64,000 nt of DNA from Nitrospinia bacterium (GTDB taxonomy: Bacteria > Nitrospinota > Nitrospinia > Nitrospinales > JAJDAT01): assembly GCA_029261715.1 (NCBI GenBank), contig JAJDAT010000015.1, forward strand, positions 1-64,000, given 5' to 3'. Under the pieces are notes generated by a model. That model worked only from the letters and a program-made list of their open reading frames with translations, did not search any database and was not told the DNA's origin. Positions 7,250 through 17,813 of this stretch are shown one piece after another. Position 1 is the first letter of the stretch; each line of letters starts with the position of its first letter. The translations under genes and the position numbers were made by a program.

Positions 7250-10200
7250 ATGCCTAAACGAACGGATATTAAAAAAATTCTTTTGATAGGTTCAGGCCCT
7301 ATCGTCATAGGTCAAGCCTGCGAATTCGATTACTCGGGAACTCAAGCCTGCAAGTCTTTAAAGGAAGAGGGATATGAGGTCATCCTCATTAATAGTAATC
7401 CCGCGACGATCATGACCGACCCTGAGTTTGCCGATCGTACCTACATTGAACCCGTCGATCCGGCCACTGTCGAAAAAATTATTGCGAAAGAAAGACCAGA
7501 CGCTATTTTGCCTACCATAGGCGGGCAAACAGGTTTAAACACTACATTAGCGTTAGCGGAAAATGGCGTCCTCGAAAAATATGGCGTGGAGTTAATCGGC
7601 GCGAAAGTCGACTCGATTAAAAAATCAGAAGACCGCAACCTTTTTAAACAGGCTATGATTTCTATCGGTCAAAAGGTGCTTCCAAGCGGCCACGCACATA
7701 GTCTGGAAGAGGCATTAGAGATTGTTAAAGAAACGGGATTCCCAGCTATTATTAGACCATCGTTTACTTTGGGTGGAACGGGAGCGAGCATCGCTCACAG
7801 TCCTGATGAGTATGAAGAACTCATTTTAAACGCTCTTAAATCCAGCCCAATTAATGAAGTGTTGGTTGAAAAATCTGTTGTCGGCTGGAAAGAGTTTGAA
7901 TTAGAAGTGATGCGTGATCTTCGCGACAACGTAGTCATCATTTGTTCCATAGAAAACTTAGATCCCATGGGTGTCCATACCGGCGATAGCATTACCGTCG
8001 CGCCCGCGCAAACTCTGACAGATAAAGAATATCAAATCATGCGAAACGCCGCGATCGACATCATTAGAGAAATCGGAGTCGATACGGGTGGGTCCAATAT
8101 TCAGTTCGCCACGGATCCAGAAACTGGCGATATGATTGTCATTGAAATGAACCCACGCGTTTCTAGAAGCTCCGCGCTTGCTTCTAAAGCTACTGGTTTC
8201 CCCATCGCCAAAATTGCGGCAAAGCTGGCCGTCGGTTTAACTTTAGACGAAATCCCTAATGATATTACGCGCGAAACCCCTGCTTCTTTTGAGCCCACAT
8301 TAGATTACTGTATTGTTAAAGTTCCGCGATTCACATTTGAAAAGTTTTTCAAAACCGATCAAACGTTAACGACACAAATGAAATCGGTTGGCGAAGTTAT
8401 GTCAATCGGCAGAACGTTTAAAGAAGCTCTCCAAAAATCATTGCGGTCGTTGGAAATTGGCTCCTATGGCTTGGAAGAAAATCCCGCCTGGAAGCTTTCT
8501 GGCCTTGAAAAAGAAGACCAACAAACTCAGCTTAAAAAACTTTTAGCTTCTCCACATTGGGAAAGGCTTTGGCATTTAGCCACTTCTATAAGAAAAGGAA
8601 TTTCCCTTGAGGAATTAAACCGCATTACTTTTGTCGATCCCTGGTTTTTGCATCATCTTAAAGAAATCATTGATCAGGAAGAGGAAATTAAAAATTCCGG
8701 TTTAAACAAAGACACTTTGAGAAAAGCCAAGAAGAATGGTTTCTCGGATATATATTTATCAAAACTTCTTGGCCTAAGCGAAAACGAGATTGTCGAAAAG
8801 AGAAAACAGGAAAATATTAGACCCGTATTTAAACGAGTCGACACCTGCGCCGCCGAGTTTGAAGCTCACACTCCTTATCTATATTCTACATATGAAGACG
8901 AGTGCGAAGCCAATCCGACAGACAGACAAAAAATAATGATTCTAGGCGGTGGTCCCAATCGCATTGGACAAGGCATTGAGTTTGATTACTGTTGTGTCCA
9001 TGCGGCATTTGCGCTGAAAGAAGATGGTTACGAAACCATAATGGTTAACTGCAATCCTGAAACCGTGAGCACTGATTACGATACTTCCGACAGGCTCTAT
9101 TTTGAACCCGTCACATTTGAAGATGTCGTTCACATCGTTGAAAAAGAAAAACCCAAAGGCGTGATCGTCCAATTTGGAGGACAAACCCCATTAAAGCTGG
9201 CGTTAGCTTTAAAGAAAGCGGGAGTCCCTATATTAGGCACCAGCCCAGAAGATATTGACCGAGCGGAAGACAGAAAACTTTTTAAAGAAGTTTTAAATAA
9301 GCTTTCTTTAACCCAACCTGAAAACGACACCGCAACTTCTTTAGAAGAAGCGGTCAAGATTGCCGAAAACCTGGGCTATCCTGTTGTTGTTCGCCCTTCT
9401 TACGTCCTCGGCGGAAGAGCGATGGAGATTGTTTACAACACCGAGAGGCTTAACTTTTACATGAATCATGCTGTGGACGCTTCGCCCGAACATCCTATCT
9501 TGATCGATAAGTTTTTGGATAACGCTACGGAAGTGGATGTTGACGCTATTTGCGATGGCAATGAAGTTGTTATAGGCGGAGTCATGCAACATATAGAAAA
9601 GGCCGGAATCCATTCAGGAGATAGCGCATGTTCCCTACCGCCTTTTTCTCTTTCCAAGCCTTTAATTGAAGAAATAAAAGTTCAAACAGAAGCTCTCGCT
9701 AAAGAATTGAACGTGATTGGTTTACTCAATATTCAATTCGCAATTAAGGATGAAGAGATTTTTATTTTAGAAGTGAATCCAAGAGCCTCGCGAACGGTCC
9801 CATTTGTAAGTAAAGCGATTGGTAGACCATTAGCTAAACTAGCCGCTCAAGTAATGGCTGGGAAAAGCCTTAAAGAATTAGGTTTCACAAAAGAAATAGT
9901 TCCAGACTATATATCCATCAAAGAATCGGTCTTCCCATTCATCAAATTTTCAAACGTGGACGTTTTGCTTGGACCGGAAATGAAATCCACAGGCGAGGTT
10001 ATGGGGATAGATAATTCTTTTGGACGAGCGTTTGCTAAAGCCCAAATTGCGACTGGCCTCAACCTTCCGGAAAAAGGAACGGCCTTTATTAGCGTTAAAG
10101 ACGACGACAAACCCGCCGCTCTTGCTATTGCCAAACAATTGCGCGAAATGAGTTTCAACTTAGTGGCTACGAGTGGAACTGCGGATTACCTTTCCAAAGC

Positions 10201-10474
10201 GGGCTTAAAAGTCGCGTCAATCAATAAATTCAAAGAAGGTTCTCCGCATATTGTAGAAGCGGTAGAAAAAGGCGAGGCGGATATTGTTATAAATACGGTT
10301 TTTGGTCCGCAAGCTATTGAAGATTCGTTCACGCTGAGAAGAACTAGTTTAACCCACAATCTTCCTTACTACACAACCATCGCGGGAGCGGAAGCTATGC
10401 TAGAAGCCTTGAAGGAAACGCGAAATAATCCGCTTACGGTCACTTCTCTTCAAGATAGGTTGGGTCTAAAGTAA
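7250..10474 (+). CDS. carB: Carbamoyl-phosphate synthase large subunit
   Basis: Makes carbamoyl phosphate from bicarbonate, ATP and ammonia supplied by CarA. The 1074-aa protein shows the internal duplication of CarB: two ATP-grasp halves, each opening with a similar block ([19 protein letters not shown] near residue 10 and [19 protein letters not shown] near residue 560) and each with an [13 protein letters not shown] metal-binding motif. The C-terminal MGS-like domain (about 935-1074) is where UMP or other effectors bind in the family. Last gene of the pyr operon; only 17 bases separate its end from the convergent gene downstream, and no terminator hairpin is obvious there. Confidence 0.97.
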   Translation: MPKRTDIKKILLIGSGPIVIGQACEFDYSGTQACKSLKEEGYEVILINSNPATIMTDPEFADRTYIEPVDPATVEKIIAKERPDAILPTIGGQTGLNTTLALAENGVLEKYGVELIGAKVDSIKKSEDRNLFKQAMISIGQKVLPSGHAHSLEEALEIVKETGFPAIIRPSFTLGGTGASIAHSPDEYEELILNALKSSPINEVLVEKSVVGWKEFELEVMRDLRDNVVIICSIENLDPMGVHTGDSITVAPAQTLTDKEYQIMRNAAIDIIREIGVDTGGSNIQFATDPETGDMIVIEMNPRVSRSSALASKATGFPIAKIAAKLAVGLTLDEIPNDITRETPASFEPTLDYCIVKVPRFTFEKFFKTDQTLTTQMKSVGEVMSIGRTFKEALQKSLRSLEIGSYGLEENPAWKLSGLEKEDQQTQLKKLLASPHWERLWHLATSIRKGISLEELNRITFVDPWFLHHLKEIIDQEEEIKNSGLNKDTLRKAKKNGFSDIYLSKLLGLSENEIVEKRKQENIRPVFKRVDTCAAEFEAHTPYLYSTYEDECEANPTDRQKIMILGGGPNRIGQGIEFDYCCVHAAFALKEDGYETIMVNCNPETVSTDYDTSDRLYFEPVTFEDVVHIVEKEKPKGVIVQFGGQTPLKLALALKKAGVPILGTSPEDIDRAEDRKLFKEVLNKLSLTQPENDTATSLEEAVKIAENLGYPVVVRPSYVLGGRAMEIVYNTERLNFYMNHAVDASPEHPILIDKFLDNATEVDVDAICDGNEVVIGGVMQHIEKAGIHSGDSACSLPPFSLSKPLIEEIKVQTEALAKELNVIGLLNIQFAIKDEEIFILEVNPRASRTVPFVSKAIGRPLAKLAAQVMAGKSLKELGFTKEIVPDYISIKESVFPFIKFSNVDVLLGPEMKSTGEVMGIDNSFGRAFAKAQIATGLNLPEKGTAFISVKDDDKPAALAIAKQLREMSFNLVATSGTADYLSKAGLKVASINKFKEGSPHIVEAVEKGEADIVINTVFGPQAIEDSFTLRRTSLTHNLPYYTTIAGAEAMLEALKETRNNPLTVTSLQDRLGLK

Positions 10475-10491
10475 GCTTTAGGCCAAAAGGA

Positions 10492-11385
10492 TTATTGTAT
10501 TGGCGTTAAGTTGTGGAACTGCCACCACGGTTTTTTTCTGCCCGAAAGAGAAGTATCCCGAGGTTTGACCCAATACTCTTGCTTAAAATCCCCGCCTCCA
10601 ATAATCTCGGCTTCGGAAAAATGTTCGTTAACATTTTTTATTTTAATCACTCCCTGGCGAACCCATTTTTCTCCTAAACTTTGCTTTGTAATGGGATCCA
10701 TGAAACCGCTATCCAAGGAAAACACATGAAACCTATCTCGAATTTTAACTCCTTGAGTAGAGCCTGCGCTAATCATCACAACATCGTTCTCTTTATCAAC
10801 CGCTATAATCATGGCTTCAAATGGTAGATTTTTTACGACCTCGTTTACATAACCTGCAACTTGAGTAACCAAATTACCCATTGCCCTAGCGACGCCTGCA
10901 TTATCGATTTTGACTCCCTTAGGTTCTTCCATCATCGCCAGCTTGCCAAAGTTCTTTCGACCTCCTCCAGAAGAGCTAGTCCAAAACTTTTCTTTAATTA
11001 GAGGTTTCCAGGTTTTACCGCTCACAACTTCCAATTCAATGCCAACTTCTGCTGAAGTTGAGAGTTTGTCGTCCATTGTACGATTTGGATCGACGTCAAA
11101 CGTCAAAATTTTTCCTTGAATTATGAACTGCGCGGGAGATACGGGTTGTGTTTTGGGATCAAATTCTATTAAATGGTAACCGTCCATTTTCCAAAAAGCG
11201 CTTTTTAATTTATCTGATAAAATAGCTCCGGGATTGTATTCTTCTGTCCACCCTAGCGGGTTGTCAAAATGCTTAATCATTACTTTCTTTTTATAAATTG
11301 AGTCTGCGGAATATACCAATTCAATTGGAATAACGACCCAAAATAAAAGAAACCAAAAAATTAAATTTTTGCGCAATTTGGCCAT
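10492..11385 (-). CDS. Exported FlgT/CsgG-like protein
   Basis: 297 aa with an N-terminal signal (hydrophobic about 9-24, cleavage likely after VYSA). The first half (KKKVMIKHFDNP, AILSDKLKSAFWK, AQFIIQGKILTFDVD) resembles the CsgG/FlgT middle domain that starts with a conserved strand and assembles at the outer membrane. The C-terminal part (VVMISAGSTQGVKIRDRFHV, EAEIIGGG) resembles the small beta domain of FlgT. Both families work in envelope assemblies (curli secretion, flagellar H-ring), but no curli or flagellar genes are nearby, so only a periplasmic or outer-membrane-associated role can be proposed. No lipobox cysteine was seen. Confidence 0.6.
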   Translation of the reverse strand: MAKLRKNLIFWFLLFWVVIPIELVYSADSIYKKKVMIKHFDNPLGWTEEYNPGAILSDKLKSAFWKMDGYHLIEFDPKTQPVSPAQFIIQGKILTFDVDPNRTMDDKLSTSAEVGIELEVVSGKTWKPLIKEKFWTSSSGGGRKNFGKLAMMEEPKGVKIDNAGVARAMGNLVTQVAGYVNEVVKNLPFEAMIIAVDKENDVVMISAGSTQGVKIRDRFHVFSLDSGFMDPITKQSLGEKWVRQGVIKIKNVNEHFSEAEIIGGGDFKQEYWVKPRDTSLSGRKKPWWQFHNLTPIQ

Positions 11386-11629
11386 TGACTTAAAATTAGT
11401 TGCGTTCGATTAACATTTTGAATTTATTATAGTTTATTATAACAATTTTAGATCGTTTTTAAAGTTTTCTATTTATGGGAACCTCTAAAAGTCAAGATCT
11501 GCCATGAGCCTAGCGCTTGTTATCAAGGACTAGGCAATAGCAAACTAGCAAAAATATGAATTATTAGAAGCTTTCTTAATTCAAAGATTACCAATTGACA
11601 AAAACATTTCTAAAAGTAAAATTTTCACC

Positions 11630-12376
11630 ATGAAATATTATCTCAATATTCCCTTAGTTTTATTACTCTTGCTTGGAATTGTGCAAGTTTCCAACGCCGA
11701 TACAACCAAAATGAAATTAATAAAAGGCGGTTGTTTCCAAATGGGAACTCCTCAAAAAATCGATTACCATAGCGGCATTGAAAACTATCGAGAACGCCCA
11801 GTGCATGAGGTGTGCGTTGATTCATTTTATATAGATATTTATGAAACCACCCAAAAAGAATGGGCCGATGTCATAGAAGGCGAGATCAATGTCCATCGCA
11901 CCGCTCACCATGGCGAAGATCTGCCAATGGACCACATCGATTTCCCGGAAGCCCTGAGATATTGTAAAAAACTGGGAAAACGTTTGCCAACAGAAGCCGA
12001 ATGGGAATATGCAGCCAGAGCGGGTTCAACAACCTTGTATCCCTGGGGCGAAAAAATAAGCCGAAGGCATAGTTGGTACTCGGGGAGCGCCGTGCGCAAA
12101 CCTCATCCTGTAGGAACTAGAAAACCCAACGCTTGGGGTCTTCATGACATGATCGGAAGCGTTTGGGAATGGACCTCCGATTGGTATGGAGAGCATTATT
12201 ACAAATCAAGCCCTAAAGATAATCCCAAAGGTCCTAAAGGTGGAAGCTGGAGGGTGATTCGTGGAGGCTCTTGGATCGATGAAGCCAATGAAATTAGATC
12301 AGGCGTCCGATTTCCAGGTATGCAAGACGGAACAGAACATTTCCATGTAGGCGTTCGTTGCGTAAAAAATAAATAA
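11630..12376 (+). CDS. Exported SUMF1/formylglycine-generating-enzyme-like protein
   Basis: 248 aa, with a signal peptide (MKYYLNIPLVLLLLLGIVQV, cleavage after SNA) and one FGE-sulfatase domain. Family hallmarks are GGCFQMGT at the start, RLPTEAEWEYAARAG in the middle, GSVWEWTSDWYG and RVIRGGSW towards the end, and GVRCV as the closing strand. The copper-binding cysteine pair of true formylglycine-generating enzymes is not evident, and no sulfatase gene is nearby, so this is likelier one of the many SUMF1-domain proteins of unknown periplasmic function. Confidence 0.8.
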   Translation: MKYYLNIPLVLLLLLGIVQVSNADTTKMKLIKGGCFQMGTPQKIDYHSGIENYRERPVHEVCVDSFYIDIYETTQKEWADVIEGEINVHRTAHHGEDLPMDHIDFPEALRYCKKLGKRLPTEAEWEYAARAGSTTLYPWGEKISRRHSWYSGSAVRKPHPVGTRKPNAWGLHDMIGSVWEWTSDWYGEHYYKSSPKDNPKGPKGGSWRVIRGGSWIDEANEIRSGVRFPGMQDGTEHFHVGVRCVKNK

Positions 12377-12439
12377 AAAAAACTTCTATTTAATTTCGGG
12401 CTCTATTCACACTTCTCATTAGATTCCTTTGAGCGTTCA

Positions 12440-13072
12440 TTGGATACCAAAACAATAAATAAGCTTTATTCTAAGCTCCATAAGAAACTCGCCGGAGCAA
12501 AATCGGAATTGGATTATAAAAACAATTTCGAACTCTTGATCGCCGTTTTATTGAGCGCGCAATCAACAGATAAGACGGTCAACTCCGTAACCAAAGATTT
12601 GTTTGTTGCCTGCCCTTCTCCAGAAGCGTTTTTAAAAGCTGGAGAATCAAAAGTGAGAGTCCTCATAAAACGAATCGGCTTAGCTCCAACCAAAGCAAAA
12701 AATATAATCAAAACCTGCACAATTTTATTGAACGAACATAAAGGGAAAATCCCCGACAACCGCGCAGATTTAGAAAAACTACCGGGCGTCGGCAGAAAAA
12801 CCGCCAATGTGGTGCTAAACGAGGGCTTTGGAGTTCCTACCATAGCTGTAGATACCCATGTGTTTCGAGTTTCCAACAGAACAGGTTTAGCCCCCAGTAA
12901 AACGGTCGAATTAGTGGAAGAAAAATTGCTGAAGCTTACTCCCAAAAAATGGCTTTTAGACGCGCATCGATACCTCATCCTCCATGGACGCTATGTATGC
13001 AAAGCTAAAAACTTTTCCTGTAAAGAATGCGTCATCTTAAACGAATGTGAATTTCCTGATAAAGTTTTATGA
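12440..13072 (+). CDS. nth: Endonuclease III (DNA glycosylase/AP lyase)
   Basis: Removes oxidised pyrimidines and cleaves the abasic site in base excision repair. The helix-hairpin-helix LPGVGRKTANVV ends at the position of the catalytic lysine region (LLSAQSTDKTVN), the catalytic aspartate is in VDTHVFRVSNR, and the C-terminal cysteines follow the C-x6-C-x2-C-x5-C pattern of the [4Fe-4S] cluster. Length 210 aa is normal. The start is TTG at 12440. The stop codon overlaps the next gene's start (ATGA), so the two are translationally coupled. Confidence 0.95.
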   Translation: MDTKTINKLYSKLHKKLAGAKSELDYKNNFELLIAVLLSAQSTDKTVNSVTKDLFVACPSPEAFLKAGESKVRVLIKRIGLAPTKAKNIIKTCTILLNEHKGKIPDNRADLEKLPGVGRKTANVVLNEGFGVPTIAVDTHVFRVSNRTGLAPSKTVELVEEKLLKLTPKKWLLDAHRYLILHGRYVCKAKNFSCKECVILNECEFPDKVL

Positions 13073-13830
13073 CCCCTCTTCCTAGAAACTTTAAAATCAT
13101 ATTAGATCGACTTGAAAATTTTTCGCAGGCTGAAAAAATTCCTTTAGAAGTTCTCGGAAAAATCTCCGCAGATGAAGAAACTCTTCCTATTCTCAAACTT
13201 GAACTGAATCCTCAATCCACAGCGCAAAAAAAAGTCTTAATATCTGGAGGCATTCACGGAGACGAACCTGCCGGAGTCGAAACGATTTGCGAGTTTTTAG
13301 AAAATAAACTCTATAGTCCTTTTTTAAAGGATTGGCGCATAACGCTACTACCCTGCTTAAACCCATCAGGTTATCAGAGGGACACTAGAAATAACTATGA
13401 AGATAAAGATTTAAATAGACTCTTCAAATTAGATTCTTCATGCACAGAGGTAGAAAGCGCTCAAAAAGTTTTAGAGTCGCCTTTTGATTTAACCTTAGAA
13501 CTTCATGAAGATTGCGATAGCGATGGGTATTATATTTTTCAAAAAGAAAATCTTCAATCAACCCCGCCCTTAGGCCGAAAGATTTTAAATGCAATAGAAT
13601 CCATTATGCCAATTAATAGAAGTTCGGAAATAGAAGAAATACCGGCAGAGGATGGTCTAATCATGCGACTAAAGGAACCGGACGAAATGCCCTGGTGGCC
13701 TATGGCTTTATACAGTTATCATATTGGGTGCCAACGTTCTTTTACTTTAGAAACTACTCCCAAGCTTTCAATGAACGTTCGCGTTGAAGCGCATTTAAAA
13801 GCTATCGAAATAGCCTTGAGTCAATATTAA
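13069..13830 (+). CDS. M14-family zinc carboxypeptidase-like protein
   Basis: 253 aa resembling the succinylglutamate desuccinylase/aspartoacylase and M14 carboxypeptidase fold. ISGGIHGDEPAG gives the first zinc ligands (HxxE), NPSGYQRDTRNN and DLNRLF contain the substrate-binding arginine/asparagine, LTLELHED supplies the third histidine, and SFTLETTP near the C-terminus provides the catalytic glutamate. No signal peptide, so it acts in the cytoplasm; the substrate (peptide or acyl-amino acid) is unknown. It overlaps nth by four bases. Confidence 0.8.
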   Translation: MTPLPRNFKIILDRLENFSQAEKIPLEVLGKISADEETLPILKLELNPQSTAQKKVLISGGIHGDEPAGVETICEFLENKLYSPFLKDWRITLLPCLNPSGYQRDTRNNYEDKDLNRLFKLDSSCTEVESAQKVLESPFDLTLELHEDCDSDGYYIFQKENLQSTPPLGRKILNAIESIMPINRSSEIEEIPAEDGLIMRLKEPDEMPWWPMALYSYHIGCQRSFTLETTPKLSMNVRVEAHLKAIEIALSQY

Positions 13831-13880
13831 AGTAGATAGTTTAAACTCGCCAAATCACCAAACCATAACAAGGTCGAGAC

Positions 13881-15671
13881 TTGAATACCTTTTGGAATAT
13901 TATCCAAATATACGCAATCCTTTTTGGAACCTTGTCTCTTTGCGTCTTACCCTGCTGGTGTATCTGCGGGAGATTCAAAATGTCTCCATCCGTACGTTTG
14001 TTTGTAACGGCAGCCTTCAACTTCTCTCTTTTTTACATATTAGGATGGATTGTATACATTACTTCTCTTCCCCCTTGGTTTCCCGCTTTCGTGTTATTAG
14101 CGTTAACGGCGGTTTCTGCATTTTTAATTTTATCTAAAAAAGTTCCTCTCTCTATAACCGTGAGCGGTTTAGTATTTTGGGCAATTTTATCTATATGGAT
14201 ATTATCTTTTCAGTTTGGCGTCGTTGTCTATGGCGGGGCTAATTGGTTTGGCGACTGGCGGGAAAACTATGAACACGCCCTGTTTTTTCTGGAACAAAGA
14301 CCTCTAGAAACTCAAGTCTTGTTTAATATGTGGGCTTTACCATCGCATGGCCCTTTATTTAATAGTTCTGTCGCTATTTTAATGAGCCTCTTTGGAAAAG
14401 AATTCTGGGTTTATCAAATAATTTCTACCGTTCTAAGTACGTTTGCGGTTCTTCCATTCGCTTTACTAATCCAGTCCATCGTAAAAATAAAGCAAGCCGC
14501 AGCTCATTGGGTATCGCTATTTATAATGATCTTTGCTCCTTTCGCTTTTCAAATGGAGCTATACACCAATACAAAGTTCTTCACTCTTGCTTTCATTTTA
14601 GGAGCGCTCTATTTATACCGACGCGGTATAAGAACTGATCGCCCTTATTGGTCGGCAGGTAGTATGATTGTTTTTTCATTAGGTTTCCTCGCGCATTATT
14701 CCGTTTTCCAATTCGCTCTCTTTTTTGTGGGACATTTCTTTTTTGTTACCTTCAAAAGGAAATGGGGAATTAAGCCGCCTCTTTATGCGTTTTTAGGATG
14801 TGGGATTTTAGCTTCCAGTCTGTTTTTGCATTTATTTTTTCATCCTGGATTCGAGCAAACTATAAAGTCCAACAACGAAACAGATTCTGAAAAATCAATC
14901 AACCTAACCGAGAGTATCAAGAGAAATTTACTAACCGCAATAATTCCCTACAGCTTTAGAAGAAATTGGGAAGGAGTTGCCGCCGCTCCGGTAATCGCAC
15001 AAAAGGATGACCGATTTGGAAAAGAATTTGAACCGCAAGAAAGCGATCCAACATTCGAGTGGTATTACGATCTTATAAATAATCAAGGAAGCTTATTGAG
15101 CAATTTAGGCATCGCCGGTATTTTGGGTATCTACCTCGCTGCTGGCTGGCTTGTAAGGAACTCAGGTATTCTTAAAAATCGCGCTAAACAGGCAAAGACA
15201 TTATTGGGCTGGAAGTTTTGGGCATTATTTTTTGGCGTTGGAATTCCTATTCATATAGCTCTATCGCCATATGGAACAGCCCAACTCAATCTCCATTTCT
15301 TTGTTTGTTTAACTATAATATGGATCTTTAAATACTTACAACAAATTCCTAATGCCATAAAACAAGCGCTTGCAGTAATTTTTATTGCAGAATCTCTTGT
15401 AACTTTATGGGCATGGATGAATGTGTTGATTCGATCTGTACCGATCTCAATGATTCAGGAAGAAGAACTTTTTATAACAGGAGAGCTAAACTTCAATCCT
15501 TCCTACATTAATAACTTTATTTTAAAGTTAAAAACAGGCTCTATCTTTTTATCGGATAAGGTAGGGGTATATGGACTGCAAACCGGGCTTACATTTAATG
15601 TTGCGCTTTTACTGTTAACAAGCTGGGTTTGCTACTCAACTTATAAAAAGCAGCTGCCAAAAACAAATTAA
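13881..15671 (+). CDS. Polytopic membrane protein, possible glycosyltransferase
   Basis: 596 aa with about 12-13 predicted membrane helices and one long extramembrane loop near residues 325-400, plus an early loop with GANWFGDWRENYEHALFF. The arrangement (helix, acidic loop with conserved W/D/E, many helices) is like lipid-linked-sugar glycosyltransferases of the PMT/ArnT superfamily, but I cannot see a diagnostic motif. Translation begins at TTG (13881) in the ORF track; no strong ribosome-binding site is present. It stands alone between the nth pair and larC. Confidence 0.6.
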   Translation: MNTFWNIIQIYAILFGTLSLCVLPCWCICGRFKMSPSVRLFVTAAFNFSLFYILGWIVYITSLPPWFPAFVLLALTAVSAFLILSKKVPLSITVSGLVFWAILSIWILSFQFGVVVYGGANWFGDWRENYEHALFFLEQRPLETQVLFNMWALPSHGPLFNSSVAILMSLFGKEFWVYQIISTVLSTFAVLPFALLIQSIVKIKQAAAHWVSLFIMIFAPFAFQMELYTNTKFFTLAFILGALYLYRRGIRTDRPYWSAGSMIVFSLGFLAHYSVFQFALFFVGHFFFVTFKRKWGIKPPLYAFLGCGILASSLFLHLFFHPGFEQTIKSNNETDSEKSINLTESIKRNLLTAIIPYSFRRNWEGVAAAPVIAQKDDRFGKEFEPQESDPTFEWYYDLINNQGSLLSNLGIAGILGIYLAAGWLVRNSGILKNRAKQAKTLLGWKFWALFFGVGIPIHIALSPYGTAQLNLHFFVCLTIIWIFKYLQQIPNAIKQALAVIFIAESLVTLWAWMNVLIRSVPISMIQEEELFITGELNFNPSYINNFILKLKTGSIFLSDKVGVYGLQTGLTFNVALLLLTSWVCYSTYKKQLPKTN

Positions 15672-15690
15672 GACTTAATCCCAACAAACA

Positions 15691-15800
15691 CCATCTCGTG
15701 TCATCCTGAAGCAAACTTATAAGTTAGGTGAAGCATCATTCTGAATCCTAATATTGTCACCCTGAGCTTGTCGAAGGGTCGCCTCGATTCAATAAAACTA
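15691..15800. repeat. Intergenic repeat downstream of larC
   Basis: Contains GTGTCATCCTGAAGCAAAC, then TTGTCACCCTGAGCTTGTCG and finally GCCTCGATTCAATAAA. The first and last words recur at 17092-17149 on the other side of larC in the same orientation, so larC is bracketed by direct copies. Part of the dispersed intergenic family found throughout the window. Confidence 0.65.
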
Positions 15801-15820
15801 ATTCCTCTTTATTAATTGAT

Positions 15821-17017
15821 TTAAAGCATTCCCTTATTATCCTGAACTTTCCGCAACGCTTCGTTATAAATTTGCTTAAGCGGAACTTGCATTTGTTTTG
15901 CTAGGATTTTGCAGTCTTCGTATTCAGGCGCTATTTGCAGAACTTCTCCGTTCAAACTACCAATCTTCACGTTGACGGAACCATAAACAGTTTCTACATT
16001 AACGTTTTTTCTATCCAAAATAGCGCGGTCTACCGGGTAGTAGCGCAGCCCGAAAGTAGTCGATTCTTCAAATACAATTTTTTGGATTTTTTGGAAATCA
16101 ATCGATGGAGCAAGGATCGAAAGTTTTTGAGCAGGACGATTTTTTTTCATCAAGATAGACGCGCTAAAAACGTCCACAGCTCCAGCGTCAAACAGTCGTT
16201 GTGAAATATGATCGTAGAATTCAGGATTCATATCGTCGATATTGGTTTCCACCATGATCATATTTCCAGCGGAACCTTTTACCTCCCCCATCTCCCCTAC
16301 AATGAGTCGAAGAAGATTAGGCGTCGATTCAATTTCATGTCCTCCCGCGCCAAATCCTGAGCCTTGAATTTTTAGCGGTGGTAATGAACCAAACTCGTCA
16401 ACCATTTCATTCAAAATCGCTACACCCGTGGGCGTCGCCAACTCTTTTTTAACTCCAGACGAGTAACATGGAATACCTTCTAATAGTTTGACAGTAGCGG
16501 GCGCCGGAACCGGCATCGTGCCATGATCGCACTTCACCATTCCTTCTCCTGTATTAATCGCGGACGCATAAATCTTATCTGCCTTTAATGAAACAATTCC
16601 CGCAACAGAACCGACAATATCAACAATAGAGTCCAAAGCTCCCACTTCATGAAAATGAACTTTCTCTAAAGGGATGTTATGAATCTCCGCCTCAGCCACG
16701 CCGATTTTTTGGAAAACGTTCAGAGATCTTTTTTTAACTTCTTTGGAGAGGTTAGATTCTTCGATGATTTTTTTAATTGAGGAAAGATGGCGACCGTGGT
16801 GGTGAGGATCGTTTTGCGTTTCGGCCAATTCAACATCCACTTTAGTTCCAGAAATTTGACCGCGTTTGGTTTTGTAGGCTTTTAAGGAATATCCCAACAG
16901 GTTTAATTTTTCAAGTTCGCTTTTAATTGTTTCCAAGTCAACGCCCGAATCCACTAGAGCACCAAGGATCATGTCGCCACTAACGCCGGAAAAACAATCA
17001 AAGTATAAGGATTTCAT
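15821..17017 (-). CDS. larC: LarC-type nickel-pincer cofactor biosynthesis protein
   Basis: 398 aa with FDCFSGVSGDMILGAL at the start, the histidine-rich DPHHHGRHL segment, HFHEVGALDSIVDIVG and NTGEGMVKCDHGTMPVPAPA in the middle; these are diagnostic for the LarC (DUF111) family. LarC is a CTP-dependent nickel cyclometallase that inserts Ni into the pincer cofactor of lactate racemase and related LarA enzymes. In Lactobacillus plantarum full-length LarC needs a programmed frameshift; here it is one uninterrupted frame. larA, larB and larE are not in the window. Confidence 0.92.
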   Translation of the reverse strand: MKSLYFDCFSGVSGDMILGALVDSGVDLETIKSELEKLNLLGYSLKAYKTKRGQISGTKVDVELAETQNDPHHHGRHLSSIKKIIEESNLSKEVKKRSLNVFQKIGVAEAEIHNIPLEKVHFHEVGALDSIVDIVGSVAGIVSLKADKIYASAINTGEGMVKCDHGTMPVPAPATVKLLEGIPCYSSGVKKELATPTGVAILNEMVDEFGSLPPLKIQGSGFGAGGHEIESTPNLLRLIVGEMGEVKGSAGNMIMVETNIDDMNPEFYDHISQRLFDAGAVDVFSASILMKKNRPAQKLSILAPSIDFQKIQKIVFEESTTFGLRYYPVDRAILDRKNVNVETVYGSVNVKIGSLNGEVLQIAPEYEDCKILAKQMQVPLKQIYNEALRKVQDNKGML

Positions 17018-17084
17018 TTATTATAATTGCTTTAAATTTATAGAATGATCTACAAACGAAGGCCAATCCAGTTTAAGTCATTCC

Positions 17085-17150
17085 CCAAAGCGTGTCATCC
17101 TGAAGCAAACCTTTAGGTTTGGTGAAGGATCTCGCCTCGATTCAATAAAT
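17085..17150. repeat. Intergenic repeat upstream of larC
   Basis: GTGTCATCCTGAAGCAAACC, an imperfect hairpin around TTTAGGTTTGGTGAAGGATC, then GCCTCGATTCAATAAA. Direct copy of the unit at 15691-15800, without that copy's central TTGTCACCCTGAGCTTG part. Confidence 0.65.
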
Positions 17151-17173
17151 CCACTTCCACTAAGATCAACGGA

Positions 17174-17449
17174 TTAAGAAAACAACCTCTTAAAAAACCC
17201 TTTTTTCTCACCCTTATCTTTAGAAACAGCCTCTAGCTCTTCGCCTTTGGGAAACCGGTCATGATGCTGATCAATAAATAATTGAATCAATACATGGCAA
17301 GAATGACATCCCCCACCCGCTTCGCAAGCTTCAGTCACCTGTTCAACAGTTTCCAGATTACCTTTTGAGATGCAATCGCGGATTATCTCTTCTTTTACCT
17401 GCAAACATTTGCAGATCAGGTCTTGTTCTTCAGGAGGCAGGTCGCTCAT
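17174..17449 (-). CDS. BFD-like [2Fe-2S] protein
   Basis: 91 aa with CxC near residue 13 (LICKCLQV) and CxxC near residue 48 (GGGCHSCH), separated by a helix-rich stretch. This is the bacterioferritin-associated-ferredoxin fold, as also found in the centre of NifU. Such domains bind a [2Fe-2S] cluster and pass electrons or act in iron release. The basic tail KKGFFKRLFS has no counterpart in Bfd. No bacterioferritin or nif gene adjoins; it is separated from larC by the repeat. Cytoplasmic. Confidence 0.8.
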   Translation of the reverse strand: MSDLPPEEQDLICKCLQVKEEIIRDCISKGNLETVEQVTEACEAGGGCHSCHVLIQLFIDQHHDRFPKGEELEAVSKDKGEKKGFFKRLFS

Positions 17450-17813
17450 ACTTTATAAATAGGATTGAGAAATTAAGTAAAAATTAAAGTTTTCAGTATT
17501 TTACAGAATAAACACTACCTAGCAAAATAAAAACCTCCGTCCATCCTCTTTCTATGTCCTAGGTTAATTGAATAGTAAAGCTCATCAAACCACTTCACTT
17601 AGATCCGGAGTCAATCGCCTTTTATAGTCCACGGTGAGTTTATCTGAGGTAGTGAAGAAGCTGTCCTCGCTCCAAAAAACCTTACTATTTATGGAATGCA
17701 AAAAAATATATGCTATATTACTATGTCTTTCATAACTTCAAACTGTAATTATGGCTACTACAATACAACCTTAATTTTAAACTATAAAATACAATATAGA
17801 GAGGTGGTTTTTA
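17450..17813. other. Intergenic gap before the tyrosinase gene
   Basis: 364 bases between divergent genes, AT-rich. I see no ORF of note, no RNA gene and no repeat. The only element that can be supported is the ribosome-binding site GAGAGG a few bases before the ATG at 17814. Confidence 0.5.
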
